Notes under the pieces: generated by a model
Told to the model about the DNA's origin: nothing
Databases searched by the model: none
What the model saw: only the letters and a program-made list of their open reading frames with translations
From: Cycas panzhihuaensis
Lineage: Eukaryota; Cycadophyta
Direction of reading: 5' to 3'
DNA length: 64,000 nucleotides
Assembly (NCBI GenBank): GCA_023213395.1
Contig: CM041465.1
Span: 101,873,741-101,937,740 of the forward strand
Made by a program: the position numbers and the translations under genes
Part shown: in pieces, positions 1 through 12,050 of the stretch
How the letters are laid out: each line of letters opens with the position of its first letter
How positions within the stretch are numbered: position 1 is the stretch's first letter

Positions 1-1063
1 CTGTTAAAAATTAGTGGGCCTAAGAACTGTAGGGCCCAAGTGGAATTCAAGAATTTACAGGCACACCCCATTTACATAGATACCATGAGGGAAGCTCATA
101 TGGCACCCTTGATTAAAAGACTCGGGATCTAGAAGGTGTGGTCTTCAATCAAGAACACCAAAAGGATAAGTTCCAAGAATATCCAAGTGATGAGATTCCA
201 TGGATGGTGAATATGCTTCAATTGCAATCTTTGTGTCAAATTCCATTGGTCACACAGCCTCTATCTTCAATGCCATCACTGTTTTGAGTATGGACATTTG
301 TTTATTGGCCTTCTATTTCATGTCTACAATGTTTGATGCTTAAATATGGCATTGACAAATCATTTTTCAACTCAAATTTTGAGGGTGGAAATCAAAGCAG
401 AAACAAGACCTTTTGATGGCTTTTTACATGTGGAGAAGAGAGTCACTTGGTTGCCACGGGTAGTGGGGTGCTTCTTGCTGTAGAACTACACCAACTCTAG
501 ATTTAAGATGATTGAACAAGCCTTGCTATGGTGGGAGTCCTATGGCAAGAGAGAACAGCAATGCAATCTTCATATAGTAAGTAGTCAAAATATTATGTGC
601 AGAGAACCTAAACATACGGTTAGATGCAAGATGGGTGAACAACCTTTGTCTTGGCTGGGGTTGTATTTCAAGAAGACAAAAGAAAGATGGCAATATTTTC
701 GTTGTGAATAGTGTTCAAGGAGTGATGCAGAGGAAATTCCACCTGATGGGACATATGAGGGATGTTTACTTAAGATGGCAATGCTTCAGGGAAAGAGCAG
801 GCCACTTGCTACTTGATTGCACTAATGAGTTTCGTAAACCCTGCACCAAGTTGACATACATGAAGATGAAGAAATGTTATTAAAGTACATAAGAGAGATT
901 CACTCAAAATTTGCAATGGAACTTGAGTTTCTCAATATTGGGGGCCTTCAAGAGGCTTTTGGCATTTTACTTCAAAAATGGAGGCTTATGAAAGGGCAAG
1001 TGTTTATTTTCTTCTCATTTTAATGGCAAATCTAACATTAAATTAGCTTCAATGCCTAAATTT
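1..1063. other. Unassigned DNA
   Basis: I find no recognisable protein domain, LTR pair or RNA gene here. Short open frames near 508-883 overlap each other in different frames, have no recognisable motif and look like chance. The base composition is somewhat less AT-rich than the flanks, so this could be old host intergenic DNA or a decayed transposon. Confidence 0.5.
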
Positions 1064-1727
1064 GAAGCAAGAGAGAACTTTGGATAGAAATTAGCCTGAC
1101 AATCAGAGAAAAATGAAGCAACCATCATAAAAGGATCAAGTTGAAATATAGATAGTTTGAATGTTGCAATGTGTATGCATTTAAAAGGAAATTGCTGGTA
1201 ATTGGATATTGAATTGGGATCTTGGAGGGCATTACAAAGGCAAGCTCACTATAATTGGTTGTAGCTACATAAGGCTAGTTTGATAGGATGGGAGTCGTGC
1301 ATTGATTGTGGAGGAAAAGAGAGTGGAAAAGGACATAGGAGCACTCTTTGTAACTGAGGGTTATGTTCAATAATGCTGTGGGCAACTTCAATCTAGGGAG
1401 TTAGAAGCAATAGAGAATTTTGGATAGAAGTTGGCTTTTCGATTAAAGAAGAAATGGGGCGACCATCATAAAAAGAGCAATTTGAAATATAGATAGTGTG
1501 AATGTTGCATTGTATGTGCATTCAAAAGGAAATTTCTATTATTTAGATATTATTAAGGCCCTAAAATTATTGCAAGGCCAACGTAGAGTAATTTGTGGCT
1601 ACATAAGCCTAGTGCGATAGGAATCTTGCATTGATTGTGCAGGAAAAGAGAGTGGATGAGGGCAAAGACTCTTTGTAGTTGAGGGTCGTATTCAATATGT
1701 TGCTGAAAACTTCAACCCAAGGAGTTA
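1064..1727. repeat. Two-copy tandem duplication, ~340 and ~324 bp
   Basis: Two head-to-tail copies start at 1064 (gaagcaagagagaactttgg) and 1404 (gaagcaatagagaattttgg). They stay alignable through shared blocks such as accatcataaaa, ttgaaatatagatag, gcattgattgtg and ggaaaagagagtgga. The copies differ by scattered substitutions and small indels, so the duplication is old. No coding capacity is seen. It lies directly upstream of the 5' LTR of element A and may belong to a satellite-like or unidentified element. Confidence 0.85.
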
Positions 1728-1803
1728 GAAACATAATATTTTTGAAGATAAAATCAAAGCAATTAATTTTCTAATTGTTGCACAGACAAATCCATATGCA
1801 CAT

Positions 1804-2210
1804 TTTTAAAACCTTTATGTTTCATCATGGAGCAATGTATTATTATTAGTCACTTTATACTTAATGTATATTGTGCCCTTTATGTAAAGTTATGTTTAAT
1901 TGTTCACCTTGATCCAAGTGAATACTTCTTATGTTGTGGATGTGTGATGTGTCACAATCCCAAGGATTCACTCACCTTGAGCTATGTGAATATTTTAATC
2001 ATTGTGGATGTGTGATGTGCCACAATTTCAAAGACACACTATTTTTAAGGACCATTTCTCTACTTGTAAATGACAAATAGTGTATGCATTGTTATGCTTG
2101 GAGAATATTATTGGAGTATAAAGCAATTCTACTTTCTCGTTTGTTTACATTTGCTTGTGTTTTGTCCATTGTCTCTTCACTTCACTTGGCTCAAGATATT
2201 ACTTTTTTCA
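1804..2210 (+). repeat. 5' LTR of element A
   Basis: It aligns with 16319-16659. Shared blocks include ctttatgtttcat, cactttatacttaatgt, aaagttatgtttaatt and cacttggc. The terminal TG has decayed to TT, and the end is ...tttttca directly before the primer site. It is about 65 bp longer than the 3' copy because of an internal duplication. Confidence 0.85.
1934..2040 (+). repeat. Internal tandem duplication in the 5' LTR of A
   Basis: The block ttgtggatgtgtgatgtg plus cacaat occurs at 1934 and again at 2002, an offset of 68 bp. The 3' LTR has a single counterpart near 16447. The duplication therefore arose after A inserted, or it reflects template switching. Confidence 0.75.
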
Positions 2211-2213
2211 TTT

Positions 2214-2226
2214 TGGTATTAGAACT
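2214..2226 (+). other. Primer binding site of element A
   Basis: The sequence tggtattagaact lies three bases after the LTR end. It matches the plant Copia initiator tRNA-Met site TGGTATCAGAGCT with two transitions. Confidence 0.8.
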
Positions 2227-3879
2227 TTATTGGTGGCCAAGTGAGTTTGTGTTGTGAAAGTTAGGTTAAAATTTTAAAGTTGTTATTTTTCAAAGTACAT
2301 TTTGTTTTAGGAGGAATTTATTCAAAATATTAGTATTGTATTCTGAGTTTCCTTTTGAGAAAATCTCATTATTATCGTGAGGCTATCCTCAACTGAAAAG
2401 TTTTGAAAGGAATTTTGTAGGGCTAATCTCTTTCTTTTGGGAAAATTTATTTATTTTTTAAATTGTAAATATGCTTTTGTGTAGGGCATCATGTTTTTTT
2501 TGTGTAGGATCTTATCACTACATATGTTAGGACGTTTGCATCTTTGGTAGAGCCTTAGAACTCAACTTTAAAAAATTATTGCTAAATTGTCTTCAATGTA
2601 TACAAAGTTGCATTGGCATCTCCTTGTTCTATCCCATTGTGTGTGGTGTGTGGACTATTGTGGCGTACTCTTTGTTGGGGTGTCTGTTGCATCTCCTATT
2701 TTGTGGAATATCTTTGTTGCGTTGGCATTTCTCATTGGCATATTAACCTTTCCTGCACTATGTTCTGTGGCTTTTCATTGGCGCATTGTTCACTGGTGGC
2801 TTTCTTGTGATGCACTCTTGTGTGGCTTTGTTCTATGCCTTCATGGTGATTCTCAGATGCTCCCATCGCCCCATGGCTCTTTCACAATGACTCTCTAGTC
2901 ATTCTTGTTAACAACAAATCCATTTATTTGTAGATCGATCTAGAAATTGACATCGAAAATTCTGCATTACACGCCTCTTAGAAGGCAGTAAAATTTTCAA
3001 AAAAAAGGTTTTTCGTCTAAGTTTATCATGTTAAGTTATGAAAATTTAATCAGTCAATTTTTAATTTGAGATCTATTGTTTGAAGTTTCTTAGCCCTTTT
3101 TCTTTTAGCATGTGGTCACATGAAACAAGAGGGTTAAGTGTTTTTAAAGCCCAAAACACCATTTTTTTTTTTAATGGAAAATATATTTGCAAAGCAATTT
3201 TGAGTGCTCTCCTCATTTTACTTGTGAGATTTGTAATTTGGTGTAGTGTCACACACCTATCTGGCTTCTTTTTTTTTTTTTTTTCTTGAAATGTTAAAAT
3301 AATATTTTTAAAGCATCGATGAGAGATGAAATCAATCTAATAAAAGTTATTTTTTATTGTGTATGGGGGGTTTTTTTAATGGTTCCATGTGTCATTATAG
3401 ATTGTCTCATTAAATTAACTTTTTAAAGTGTTTTTCATTTCACTTTTTATACCAAGGAAAAACATAAAAGTAAGCATTCATTGTAATTTCAGCACTCAAT
3501 CATCATCAAGTAGCATTAAAAGGCTTATTTGTACTTCAAAATTTACTTAAGTTTGGTGCATTCTCTAGGGGGCCAACTAGTTGTATGACTAACGTATGGC
3601 AATAAAGATACAAACACTCGTAATGATTTGGTCATCTAGAAGGTCTTATTAGAATTGAAAACTCTAAGGAAAGTAATGTATATTCTTGCATATTAAGCTT
3701 TTATCAAATAATTGATTGAGTGAAATATCATCCTAGTAGCATCAATTATAAAAGCAAACATTGAAAAGTTTTTTAGAAATAAGAATTTTATTGTATGAAA
3801 AAAATATATTAAAAATTTAATGATTATTTATGAACTGTAGATTTACACTAGTCAAGCTCTGTTTATTGATTCAATTACA
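2227..3879 (+). other. Untranslated leader of element A
   Basis: This 1.65 kb holds no recognisable domain. The part at 2580-2900 is less AT-rich. Near 3547-3580 a block reading tgcattctctaggggg then ccaac is shared with the leader of element B at 8212-8244. T-tracts lie at about 3162-3173 and 3270-3285. It corresponds to the 5' leader between primer site and gag. Confidence 0.6.
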
Positions 3880-4500
3880 TTGTAAATATTTCAAGGATTA
3901 TATTCAATCACGCTTATTTTCTTACATTTATTAGTGAGTAATAATGTTGATCAAAATATTAAAACTATTTCAACCATTAAAGAAGCAGGGACTACTTTAC
4001 TAATTGTATGAAAAAAAGGATGAACTAAAAGTTTTGATGATTAAGGCGAAGTTGTTTCATCTTAAACTTATAAGCACAATAGTTTTATACGTAAATTAAG
4101 TAAAGATAATTTAAAATCAATTAGCAATATTAGATGCACTTATTTTTTATATTAGTGCAATTACTACCATCATAACTAGTTTTCCTAAAGATTATGAGAG
4201 ATTTATCTCTAATATCTTTTTGAATTAGAAAATGAAGACTACACCCCAATGAAATTGAGGGCTTTCTACTACAAGAGGAGCAAATCCAAAATTGACATAG
4301 TTTTGCAAATTTTTTAGTCTATTTTTATTAAAGAACAAGGGCAAATTTTTTTTTTTATAAGAACAGATATTTCAAAAGAAATTTGGTAACTTAAATTTTA
4401 ATGGTAATAAAACCAAATTTGTTATTTGTTATTATTATGCCAAAATGGGTCACATTCAATTTGAATATAAGAAGTAAAATAATATGCTACAGGAAAATCT
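3880..4500 (+). pseudogene. Gag remnant of element A with decayed zinc knuckle
   Basis: This is the capsid and nucleocapsid part of a Copia polyprotein. Two landmarks can be read across stops and shifts. A gag C-terminal stretch near 4190-4300 matches element B (DYERFIS..., then LLQEE). At 4427-4468 a knuckle reads CYYYAKMGHIQFEY, where the family pattern is C-x2-C-x4-H-x4-C; the second and last Cys have become Tyr. The start is lost and the boundaries are approximate. Confidence 0.7.
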
Positions 4501-4639
4501 GTAAACAGTATAATGATCAAATCAAGCTAGCTTTCGAAGAGGTTGACAAGTATTGTGTGTCAATTAGTGTGGTGGATTTCGTGGTGGCAATCAAAGCCAT
4601 GTATACAACATGGCAACAATGAGAGACATTTTTGTTTTT

Positions 4640-5700
4640 TTGGTGATTGTTATAAAGATAACACTTGAGTTGTAGATTTAGAGGCATCATGTCACATGAC
4701 ATGTGATGTTAGTTTGTTGATATTAAAAAGAGCAAATGTGACATTAGCTTTTGGAGATGATATGACTTGAAATTACAAGAGCTGGCAAAGTTTCTCTTGT
4801 TGTAAATAATCAAAATCCTAATCAGTCTTTTCCTAGTTGTGATGTGTCTTTAGTTCTTTGCATGTTTAAAAATTTGTTTTCAATTAGTTAGATAATAAGC
4901 AACAAATAAATGTACTATTAAAAAATAGGAAATACATTATAAGGGATAATAAAGATCAGATTGTTATTGTTGGTCATGAAGACCATGGTCTTTAAAATTA
5001 GATACAACATCTAATAACACTCATGCGTTAGTCTCATCGTAAAAAATAAAGATTAATTATAGTATAAAAGACTAGGTTATTTGAACCTTAGAAAGTTTTA
5101 GGTTAATGTTTCAACTTAATATGGTATATGATCTATGCAAGATTTCGGTAGGTAAGTGCCTTTGTAGAGTATGCTTGATGGGGAAACAACATTGTAAACT
5201 ATCTTCCAAAGGAAAGGTATGGAAAATTCGAAACTTATTACAATTAATACATTTTGACATTTGTGAAACCATATCCACATAATCTCTTGGTGGCACAAAT
5301 TTCATCACATTCATTGATGATTTTTTACATAAGGTGTGGGTCTATTTCTTGAAACATAAATCTTAAGCATTCACCAAGTTCAAAGAATTTAAATTTATAA
5401 TTGAAAAATAATCAAGCATGTAAATTAAGATATTTAGTTTTGATAATGGTGACAAGCGTACCTGTAAAGAGTTCAATCAATTTTGCATTTATTATGGCAT
5501 TTAGTGGTGATTTTCAACTGTACTTACACCTTAATACAATGTTATGGTAGAATACATAAACATGACATTCATCAACAAAGCTTAGACTATAATGCAGACA
5601 AAATGATTTTTTGAAACTTATTGGACAAAAGTAGTTCAAATTACTATTTATTTGTCTAAAAGAAGTTCCACTAAAATACTATGGAATATGATGCTTAAGG
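4640..5700 (+). pseudogene. Protease and N-terminal integrase remnant of element A
   Basis: Near 4670-4700 the frame reads VVDLEASCHMTCD, a decayed Copia protease site whose DSGA has become DLEA. It is followed by a broken GAG pre-integrase and integrase core, including the stretch before 5700 with YLSKRSSTK (family pattern Y-L-x-N-R-S-P-T-K). The reading stops exactly at 5700, where element B begins, and resumes at 13354. Many stops and shifts make this non-functional. Confidence 0.75.
5696..5700 (+). repeat. Target site duplication, left copy, of element B
   Basis: TAAGG lies directly before the B 5' LTR. The identical TAAGG lies at 13354-13358 directly after the B 3' LTR. Five bases is the usual Copia duplication length. 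Confidence 0.92.
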
Positions 5701-6243
5701 TATTAAACCTATGTTTATATGTTAAGCATATGTACTTTATTTTTTATGTATTATTTGTACCTTTGTACTTTATGGGGTGAGTTATCACTTAAGTGATAAA
5801 GTGCATACCCACATTCTTTCCTAGTAATACAACATTGTCACTTAAGGGTCAAATGGACCCCCACGCACTTTTATTCACTTGAGAGCCCAAAATGACATGT
5901 CCTATATGCAAGGCATGTACTTTGGATGTTTGACACTTGTCAAACATCCAATGCCTTAGGTCTCTTCTTTCACTCTATATATTAAGACCTCTTCTTATAG
6001 TTCTCATATAGAGTTGGAGCTGTATTGTTATATTGCCAGTTTGTTAATCAAATTGTTATTCATTTAGAGATTAGACCAATTCCATCTCCTTCCATTTGGT
6101 ATCATTTATTCTTTCTCTTTGTGCTTTGATCTTGCTTATGCTAATCTCATTTTCATTACTAGTCTAGATTTTATGCTTTCTAGAATATTAGTGAATTTAT
6201 CTTTTAGATCTTGGGTTTCAAAATCCTTTTGGCCATTTCAACA
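5701..6243 (+). repeat. 5' LTR of element B
   Basis: 543 bp, paired with 12805-13353. The first dinucleotide is TA instead of TG, and the end is ...catttcaaca. Shared blocks include ctttatggggtga, gggtcaaatggaccccca, atgcaaggcatgta and gacacttgtcaaacatcc. A TATA-like stretch (actctatatatt) at about 5974 is a likely promoter element by position. Confidence 0.92.
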
Positions 6244-6245
6244 TT

Positions 6246-6258
6246 TGGTATCAAAGCT
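6246..6258 (+). other. Primer binding site of element B
   Basis: tggtatcaaagct lies two bases after the LTR end. It matches the initiator tRNA-Met primer site with one change. Confidence 0.85.
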
Positions 6259-8580
6259 AGAGGAGATTAGTTCTCTCTGTTCTGATTTTTTTCTTGCTCA
6301 AAGAAGATTTAAAATAAGTTCTACAACCCCTTGGTGACAACCTTTGCTCTCAGAAGGTGATCCAAGGCTAGTTTTTGGTTCATAACTGCAGATCAAGCTT
6401 TTTGAAGCAGTGTTGAAGGTTAGAGAAGGTATATTTCTTAGATCTCAAATTTTTTCAAACCACCAACTGAGGTTTTGAGTTGGTTTACTCATTTTTCATT
6501 GTGTTTTCTTATCAAAACTATAATTTTTAGCTAATCTTTCCCTACAGAAGAGGGTGTTGAGCTATTCTACAGCCATTTGGAGCTCTCAGATTGAATTTAC
6601 TTGAAGTTTGAGGCCCCCTACAGGCTGTTGATCAATCTCTGGGCATTTTCAGCGTTGAAACTCCACTCAGAAAGCACAAAAATGCTTGTGCATTGTTGTT
6701 GAAGACTCTTGCTCACTTGAGAACTTCTACACAGCCCTTAGAGAGCCCCACAAACATTATACGAAGAAGACACAGAGTTAAAGATAGTCGTATTGTTGAA
6801 TTCTCATCACTTGGCTTGGGAGCCCTTCCAAAATCATCTCTTCTTCGTTCTCATTCCACAGTGAGCCAAATCATGTGAGACTTGTACTGAATCTTTGTCC
6901 AGGGTACACGACACTACCTATAAAATCTCGTGATGTTCTATTGAGTCTATGAAAAGATACAAGCGTTGAAAGCTCCACGAGGACGCGCGGCTCACGCCGT
7001 TGTGAAATCTATTTTTTTCTTTTGATTTTTTGAAATATTTTTCAAAATACACTTTAATGTTATAAACTTTATGTTATAACATTAGAAATATTCTTCAAAA
7101 TATTCTTCTTTTCATAAAGCTCACTTATCTTAAAGTCTTATTTAAAGTTACTTAACACATTAAAAATATCACCTTTTAAAGCCATTTTTTAGTGATTTTT
7201 CAATTATTTAATTACAGTGACTTCACTTTGAGTAAAAAAGACTTAATCAAGGTTTTTTTCAGTGACTTCTCTCATTAAAAAGTGATATTTTTTTGTCATT
7301 AAGCTATTTTTCATTAAAGGCACCTTGCATGGCGACCTTTTAGCTTAATTTTTTTAAAGAAAAAATTACTTTTTTTCTTATTTTTGAAGCTAAAATCTTC
7401 CTTGTAGTTAGTGATCTCATTGAATCACTAATGTTAAGTCATTCTCTCATCTTTAAAGATTAGAAATACTTGATTAAAGTGTTCATTAAGGCTCCTTGCA
7501 TGGTATCCTTATTACTCAAAGTTGCAAAAAATCTTTGAATTTCAGCATTTACTTTTTGGCATTTTAAGCCTTATTTAACACTCATTCCATATTTACAAGT
7601 GTTAAAAAGCTTTGTTAGAAGTGATTTCTAAGTGTAGATACCTTGTCAAAGTGATCTTTATCATTATTTCAACATTTTTAAGGCACCTTGCATGGTGACC
7701 TATTGCCCTTAGTCACAAAAAAGGACTCACAAAGGCTTGTTACTTAATATAATTACTTATATTGTTGATCGTGGGGACTATTTTAAAGTCCTAACACTTG
7801 GAGCTTGGCATCTTTATTTTGCAAGTAATCTTCCTCTCTTCATCTTCAACATTAAAAGGAACCTACTTGTATTTTCAACACAGAGGCTTTGCTTAATTTC
7901 ATTGAAGCACTTAGCAACTTTTTCAAAGTGCTTATTTTCTCAAACATTTTTCATTGTACTCAAGCACTCTTTTACTTGGATTTGATAGCACTACTTTACT
8001 CCATAAAGTGCTATTGTAAAACACTCTAAGTGTTCATTTTGATGTACTTGTTTGCTTCTTTTTGGAGTTCTTTTCATTGTAAGCTTAATTAAGCATCTAC
8101 ATTATCCAAGTAAAATAAACTCTAAGTTCATTTTAACCTTATAAAAAGTGACTTTAAAATCAAGTAGGAGAGGCCCAAGAAAGGTTCAAACATTGCCTCT
8201 TAAATAACCTTAAGCTTAGTGCATTCTCTAGGGGACCAACCGACCATACGGTTAGTGCATGACAATTGAGGTTGTTTGAAGGAAAGGAGGTTCAAAAAGT
8301 GTGTTATTGAGGTTGTGAATCCCAAGGAAAGCATGGTACATCCATGCAGATCAACCCTACTTACTTTGTTCTAGATTTAACTTAGCTAACTGTTGGATCT
8401 CCTCTATAGATTAAAATTGGACAAACTCTTTAGCTTAGTCCTCCACCCCTCATCACTCCATTCAATTGTTGGATCTTCTAGTAAGATCAAGACTGTTGGT
8501 TTTGTTAGAAGGTAGAACTTAAGTAGCGAAAGCTTTGAGTTTCTAAGTTATCTGCTAGCTTCAAGCTTTACAAGTTTAAC
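6259..8580 (+). repeat. Leader of element B with repeated CCTTGCATGG blocks
   Basis: No protein domain is seen in this 2.3 kb. A block aaggcaccttgcatggtgacc recurs with few changes at 7317-7337, 7488-7508 and 7680-7700, spacings 171 and 192 bp. It marks a degenerate tandem array. Reverse-complement copies of the same block occur in the leader of element D near 21610 and 21649. A second block at 8212-8244 is shared with the leader of element A. The short open frame at 7737-7985 has no recognisable motif. Confidence 0.7.
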
Positions 8581-9530
8581 ATGGCTACTATAAAAATGTT
8601 AAATATATGTACCATCAGATTAATAGGACAAGACAACTATCAAGAATAGAAAATGATCACATAAAACCTATTGATAATGAACGCATTTTGGGGTTATGTT
8701 TATAGAAGAATACCTCAACCTATACCTGTTGAAGATGAAGGTATAATTGTTCATCCTGATCCTACTTGTGTTGCTACTTGGGAAGTGAAAGATGAAATTG
8801 TTTTGGCATTTTTACATATGATTATTGATGTTCATATTAACCAAAATATTGTGTGTGTAAAAACTTCCAAAGAAGCTTGGAATATTTTATCATCTTTGTA
8901 TGAAAGACTAGGTGAAGCTCACATTTTGATGGTGTAAGCTAAGTTGTATTCTTTAAAATTTATCAAATCTATGTTGGCTTTTCTTTCCTCCATCAAGGAG
9001 ATATGTAATGAATTGAATACATTAAGTTAACATGCTTTTAGGGATGAGCTTGTAACAATAATTGTTATAGCATTGCCTGAGGATTACAATGGATTTATAT
9101 CATCCACTACATGAGATTGTTCACTTAAAAGAATGTCTTTTAATGAACTTGAAAGCTTGTTGCTTCAAGAGGAGAAGATTTATATCAAGGACAACGATGA
9201 TGAACCATCCACTTTAGAAGCATTCACGACTAAATCAAATGCCAAGCAAAATCTTAAACATACACTTTCAAAGTAGTTTGGGAATATGAACATTGGTTCT
9301 TTAAAGACTAATATTATCTATTATTATTATAGCAAAGTGAGCTACATCGCTCCTAATTGTAGAAAGAAACAAGTCGATCTCCAACACACACAATAGTAGC
9401 AGCAATAGCCACGTCAGCAGCATCAGAGACAACAACCACCACGTTAGCAATTCTAGTAGCAACGATTTTGGCAATAACAACAGTAGTAACTCTCTCGACC
9501 AAATCGAGGTGCTTATCGAAGAGGTCAAAG
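8581..9530 (+). pseudogene. Gag remnant of element B (UBN2-type Copia gag)
   Basis: Encodes capsid/nucleocapsid, which would package element RNA into cytoplasmic particles. An ATG at 8581 opens MATIKMLN, with early stops in the next 30 codons. Family-type text follows: TSKEAWNILSSLYE at about 8862-8903, a KLYSLKF stretch, LPEDYNGFISS at about 9075, and LESLLLQEEKIY at 9148-9183. The knuckle near 9318-9360 reads YYYYSKVSYIAPNC, so only the last Cys survives of C-x2-C-x4-H-x4-C. The downstream Gln/Asn-rich CAG-type tract is full of stops. Confidence 0.82.
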
Positions 9531-9599
9531 AGGAAAGAGGGGGGGGGGAGGGTTAGAGATGGCAATCAACACCACTTTAGTTAATTTATAGATGAAGAC

Positions 9600-10030
9600 A
9601 AATTATTTTGTGCTTATCATACATCCAAGATTGATCAAACTTGGATCATTAACTTAGGAGCTACTCAACACACGACTGGGAGTGAAGAACTCCTTTGTGA
9701 TATCAAAGAAGGAAAAGGTCAATCCGTGACTTTCAGTAACAATGAGTCAGTTAAAATTTCTGGCATATGCATAATTGCCCCATTTCATTCTCCTTCCAAT
9801 CCTTCATCCACATTGTCTAATGGCAATGGTTATTTTATACCTTCCATGGAGAAGAGTTTGCTATTTGTTAGCAAATTGGATAAGTAACAAATGAGCATTT
9901 TATTCAAGAATGAGAAATGTGTAATAAGTGACAAGAATGACCAGGTAGTGGCTGTTGGATATGAGAATCATGGCCTCTATAAGTTGGCTGCTAATAATAT
10001 AATACTTGATTCTTCTTACTCTAGTTCCAT
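9600..10030 (+). pseudogene. Protease remnant of element B
   Basis: An aspartic protease region in the Copia position. The frame reads WIINLGATQHTTG near 9642-9680, where the family has WIIDSGATxHMT. The catalytic Asp has become Asn and the Ser has become Leu, so the enzyme would be inactive even without the stops. Downstream FIPSMEKSLLFVSKLDK resembles the usual stretch that follows the protease. It continues into the pre-integrase section. Confidence 0.78.
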
Positions 10031-11165
10031 TGTCACTCAATCTTAGTCCAAGATGCAACTTTGGCATCAATGTCTAGGCCACTTAAGCTTAGACAATCTC
10101 ACGTAGATGGTGAACAAGAATATGGTGCATGGGCTTCCAAAGATGTATGGCTCAAGATATCTTTGTGAAGCATGTATAATAGGGACACAACATCGCTTGC
10201 CTTTTCCTAAAGGAAAAGCTTGGTATGCATCATATCCTTTGCAGTTGATACATTTAGATTTGTATAGACATATGTCCACCGCATCCTTTAGAGGAGCCTT
10301 GCATTATATCTCCTTCATTAACGATTTCTCCCATAATGTTTGGGTTTACTTTATTAAACATAAATCTGAAACATTTCAAAAGTTTAAGGAATTCAAATTT
10401 GAAGTGGAGAACAAGTCTAGCCAATCAATCAAAATACTAAGGTTAGACAATGGAGGTGAATTCACTTCAAAGGAATTCACCCAATTCTTCAAGGATAATG
10501 GCATTCGAAGACAGCTTACCATTCCTCACACTCCTCAACAAAACATAGTCTCTGAATGGATGAATAGAAATTTGGCTAACAAAGCCAAAGCAATGATGCA
10601 TGCAAAGGAACTCACACGAGCTTATTGGGCAGAAACATTCTACACAACTACCTATATGGCAAATCAGAGTCCAACATCAGCAGTTATTGGCATCACACCT
10701 GAGGAGGCATGATCTAGCAAAAATCCAATTATCAGCCATTTGAGGACATTTGGGTGCACTACTTATATGTATATCCCTGGTCAACAAAGAACTAAATTAG
10801 ACAAGCATAGTTTAAAATGCATCTTTGTGGGTTATACCATTCATAGTAAAGCCTACAAGTTGTATGATCTTATTGGGAAGATAAGGCATCTCTCAAGAGA
10901 TGCAATCTTTACTGAAAATGAACATAAGGAGTTGGATTTAGCATCCATCAAACCTTCTATTGATAAAGGCAAAAATATTGTTAAGGCTTCCATTCCCTCT
11001 CAATCTTCAACTCCATGCACATCATTTGCACCTGCTGGCCCATCCACATCATCAAAATCGACTCCACTTGATTCTAGTACATCTTCTGTTGATCAACCAC
11101 TTAGACTGGAAGATCTTGAGGTTCAAGTTACATTGATCAAAAAGTTGCCCAAATGGTATACTTAA
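10031..11165 (+). pseudogene. Integrase region of element B
   Basis: The best preserved coding stretch of B, open over 10107-10712 and 10740-11165. It inserts element cDNA into chromosomes in the nucleus. A GAG pre-integrase zinc region (LWHQCLGHLSLDNL, then CEACIIGTQHRLPF) precedes the core. The core shows HLDLY, LRLDNGGEFTSKEF and QQNIVSEWMNR, so the Asp-Asp-Glu positions are still filled. The C-terminal part reads HLRTFGC, KCIFVGY and KAYKLYDL. A TGA at 10709 and stops around 10030-10106 break it. The start at 10107 is an accident of a stop, not a real initiation site. Confidence 0.88.
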
Positions 11166-12050
11166 ACAGTACAGGATATCCAAATTATTGAAGGAAAACG
11201 TTCATCAAAATACATGCAACAAATCAATTATGCACTTAAGGTTGAAGTAATTTATGTTGATGAGCCGTTCACTTTTGAGGAGGCTTTTAAAAATGAAAAT
11301 TAGAAGGCTACTATGGATAAAGAAATCAATTCTATTAAAAAGAATGAAACTTAGAATTTGGTTGAATTACTTAAACACAAACAGACAATCAGTTGTAAAT
11401 AGGTCTATAAGACTAAATTCCATTCTAATGGTACACTTAAGTGCCAAAAGGCTCACCTTGTTGTAAAAGGTTTCAAACAAAAAGAAGGCATAGATTATGA
11501 GGAGACTTTTGCACCTGTTACCAATATGCATACCATCAGACTCATCTTAGTCTTAGCAGCTCAATGCAAATGACCGATTTTTCAGATAGACATGAAAAGT
11601 ACCTTTCTCAATGGTGATCTTCAAAAGGAGGTATACTTGGAATAACCTCCTGGTTACAAAGTACAAGGCAAGGAGTACTTAATTTATCACCTAAAAAAGT
11701 GTTGTATGGTTTAAAACAAGCTTCAAGAGCATGGTACTCAAAGATTGATGATTACTTTTTGAGACATAGGTATCATCGATTTATTTCAGATCCTAACTTG
11801 TATATCAAAGTTGGGAAAGACCATGCTATTTTCATTGTCTTGTATGCTGATGACTTAGTGATCACTGGCAATGATACTAAGATGGTATTGATTCTATAGG
11901 ATGACTTGAAGAGGAGTTTCAAGATGACAAATCTTAGACTTCTTCATTATTTTTTAGGCTTTAAGATATGACAACATCAAGGCTATATCTCATCTCCCAA
12001 GCTAAATATTCTTGGGACATTTTACAGTGGTTTATGATGCATGACTGTAA
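11166..12050 (+). pseudogene. Reverse transcriptase remnant of element B
   Basis: Copia RT would copy the RNA genome into DNA. Readable blocks are FTFEEAF near 11267, KGFKQKEGIDYEETFAPV at about 11467, IDMKSTFLNGDL, and YGLKQASRAWYSKIDDYF at about 11705-11758. The polymerase motif YADDLVITGND starts at 11843 with both catalytic Asp present. Several TGG and CAA/CAG codons have become stops, and a frameshift near 11900-11960 separates the end. It continues the B polyprotein into RNase H. Confidence 0.86.

Noticed and set aside
508-883. Two overlapping open frames that might be a host gene remnant
   Set aside because: No recognisable domain or splice structure, and the overlap in different frames suggests chance.
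2587-2898. 103-codon plus-strand open frame rich in Trp, Cys and Leu
   Set aside because: It lies in the leader of element A, has an overlapping frame of similar length and has no known motif.
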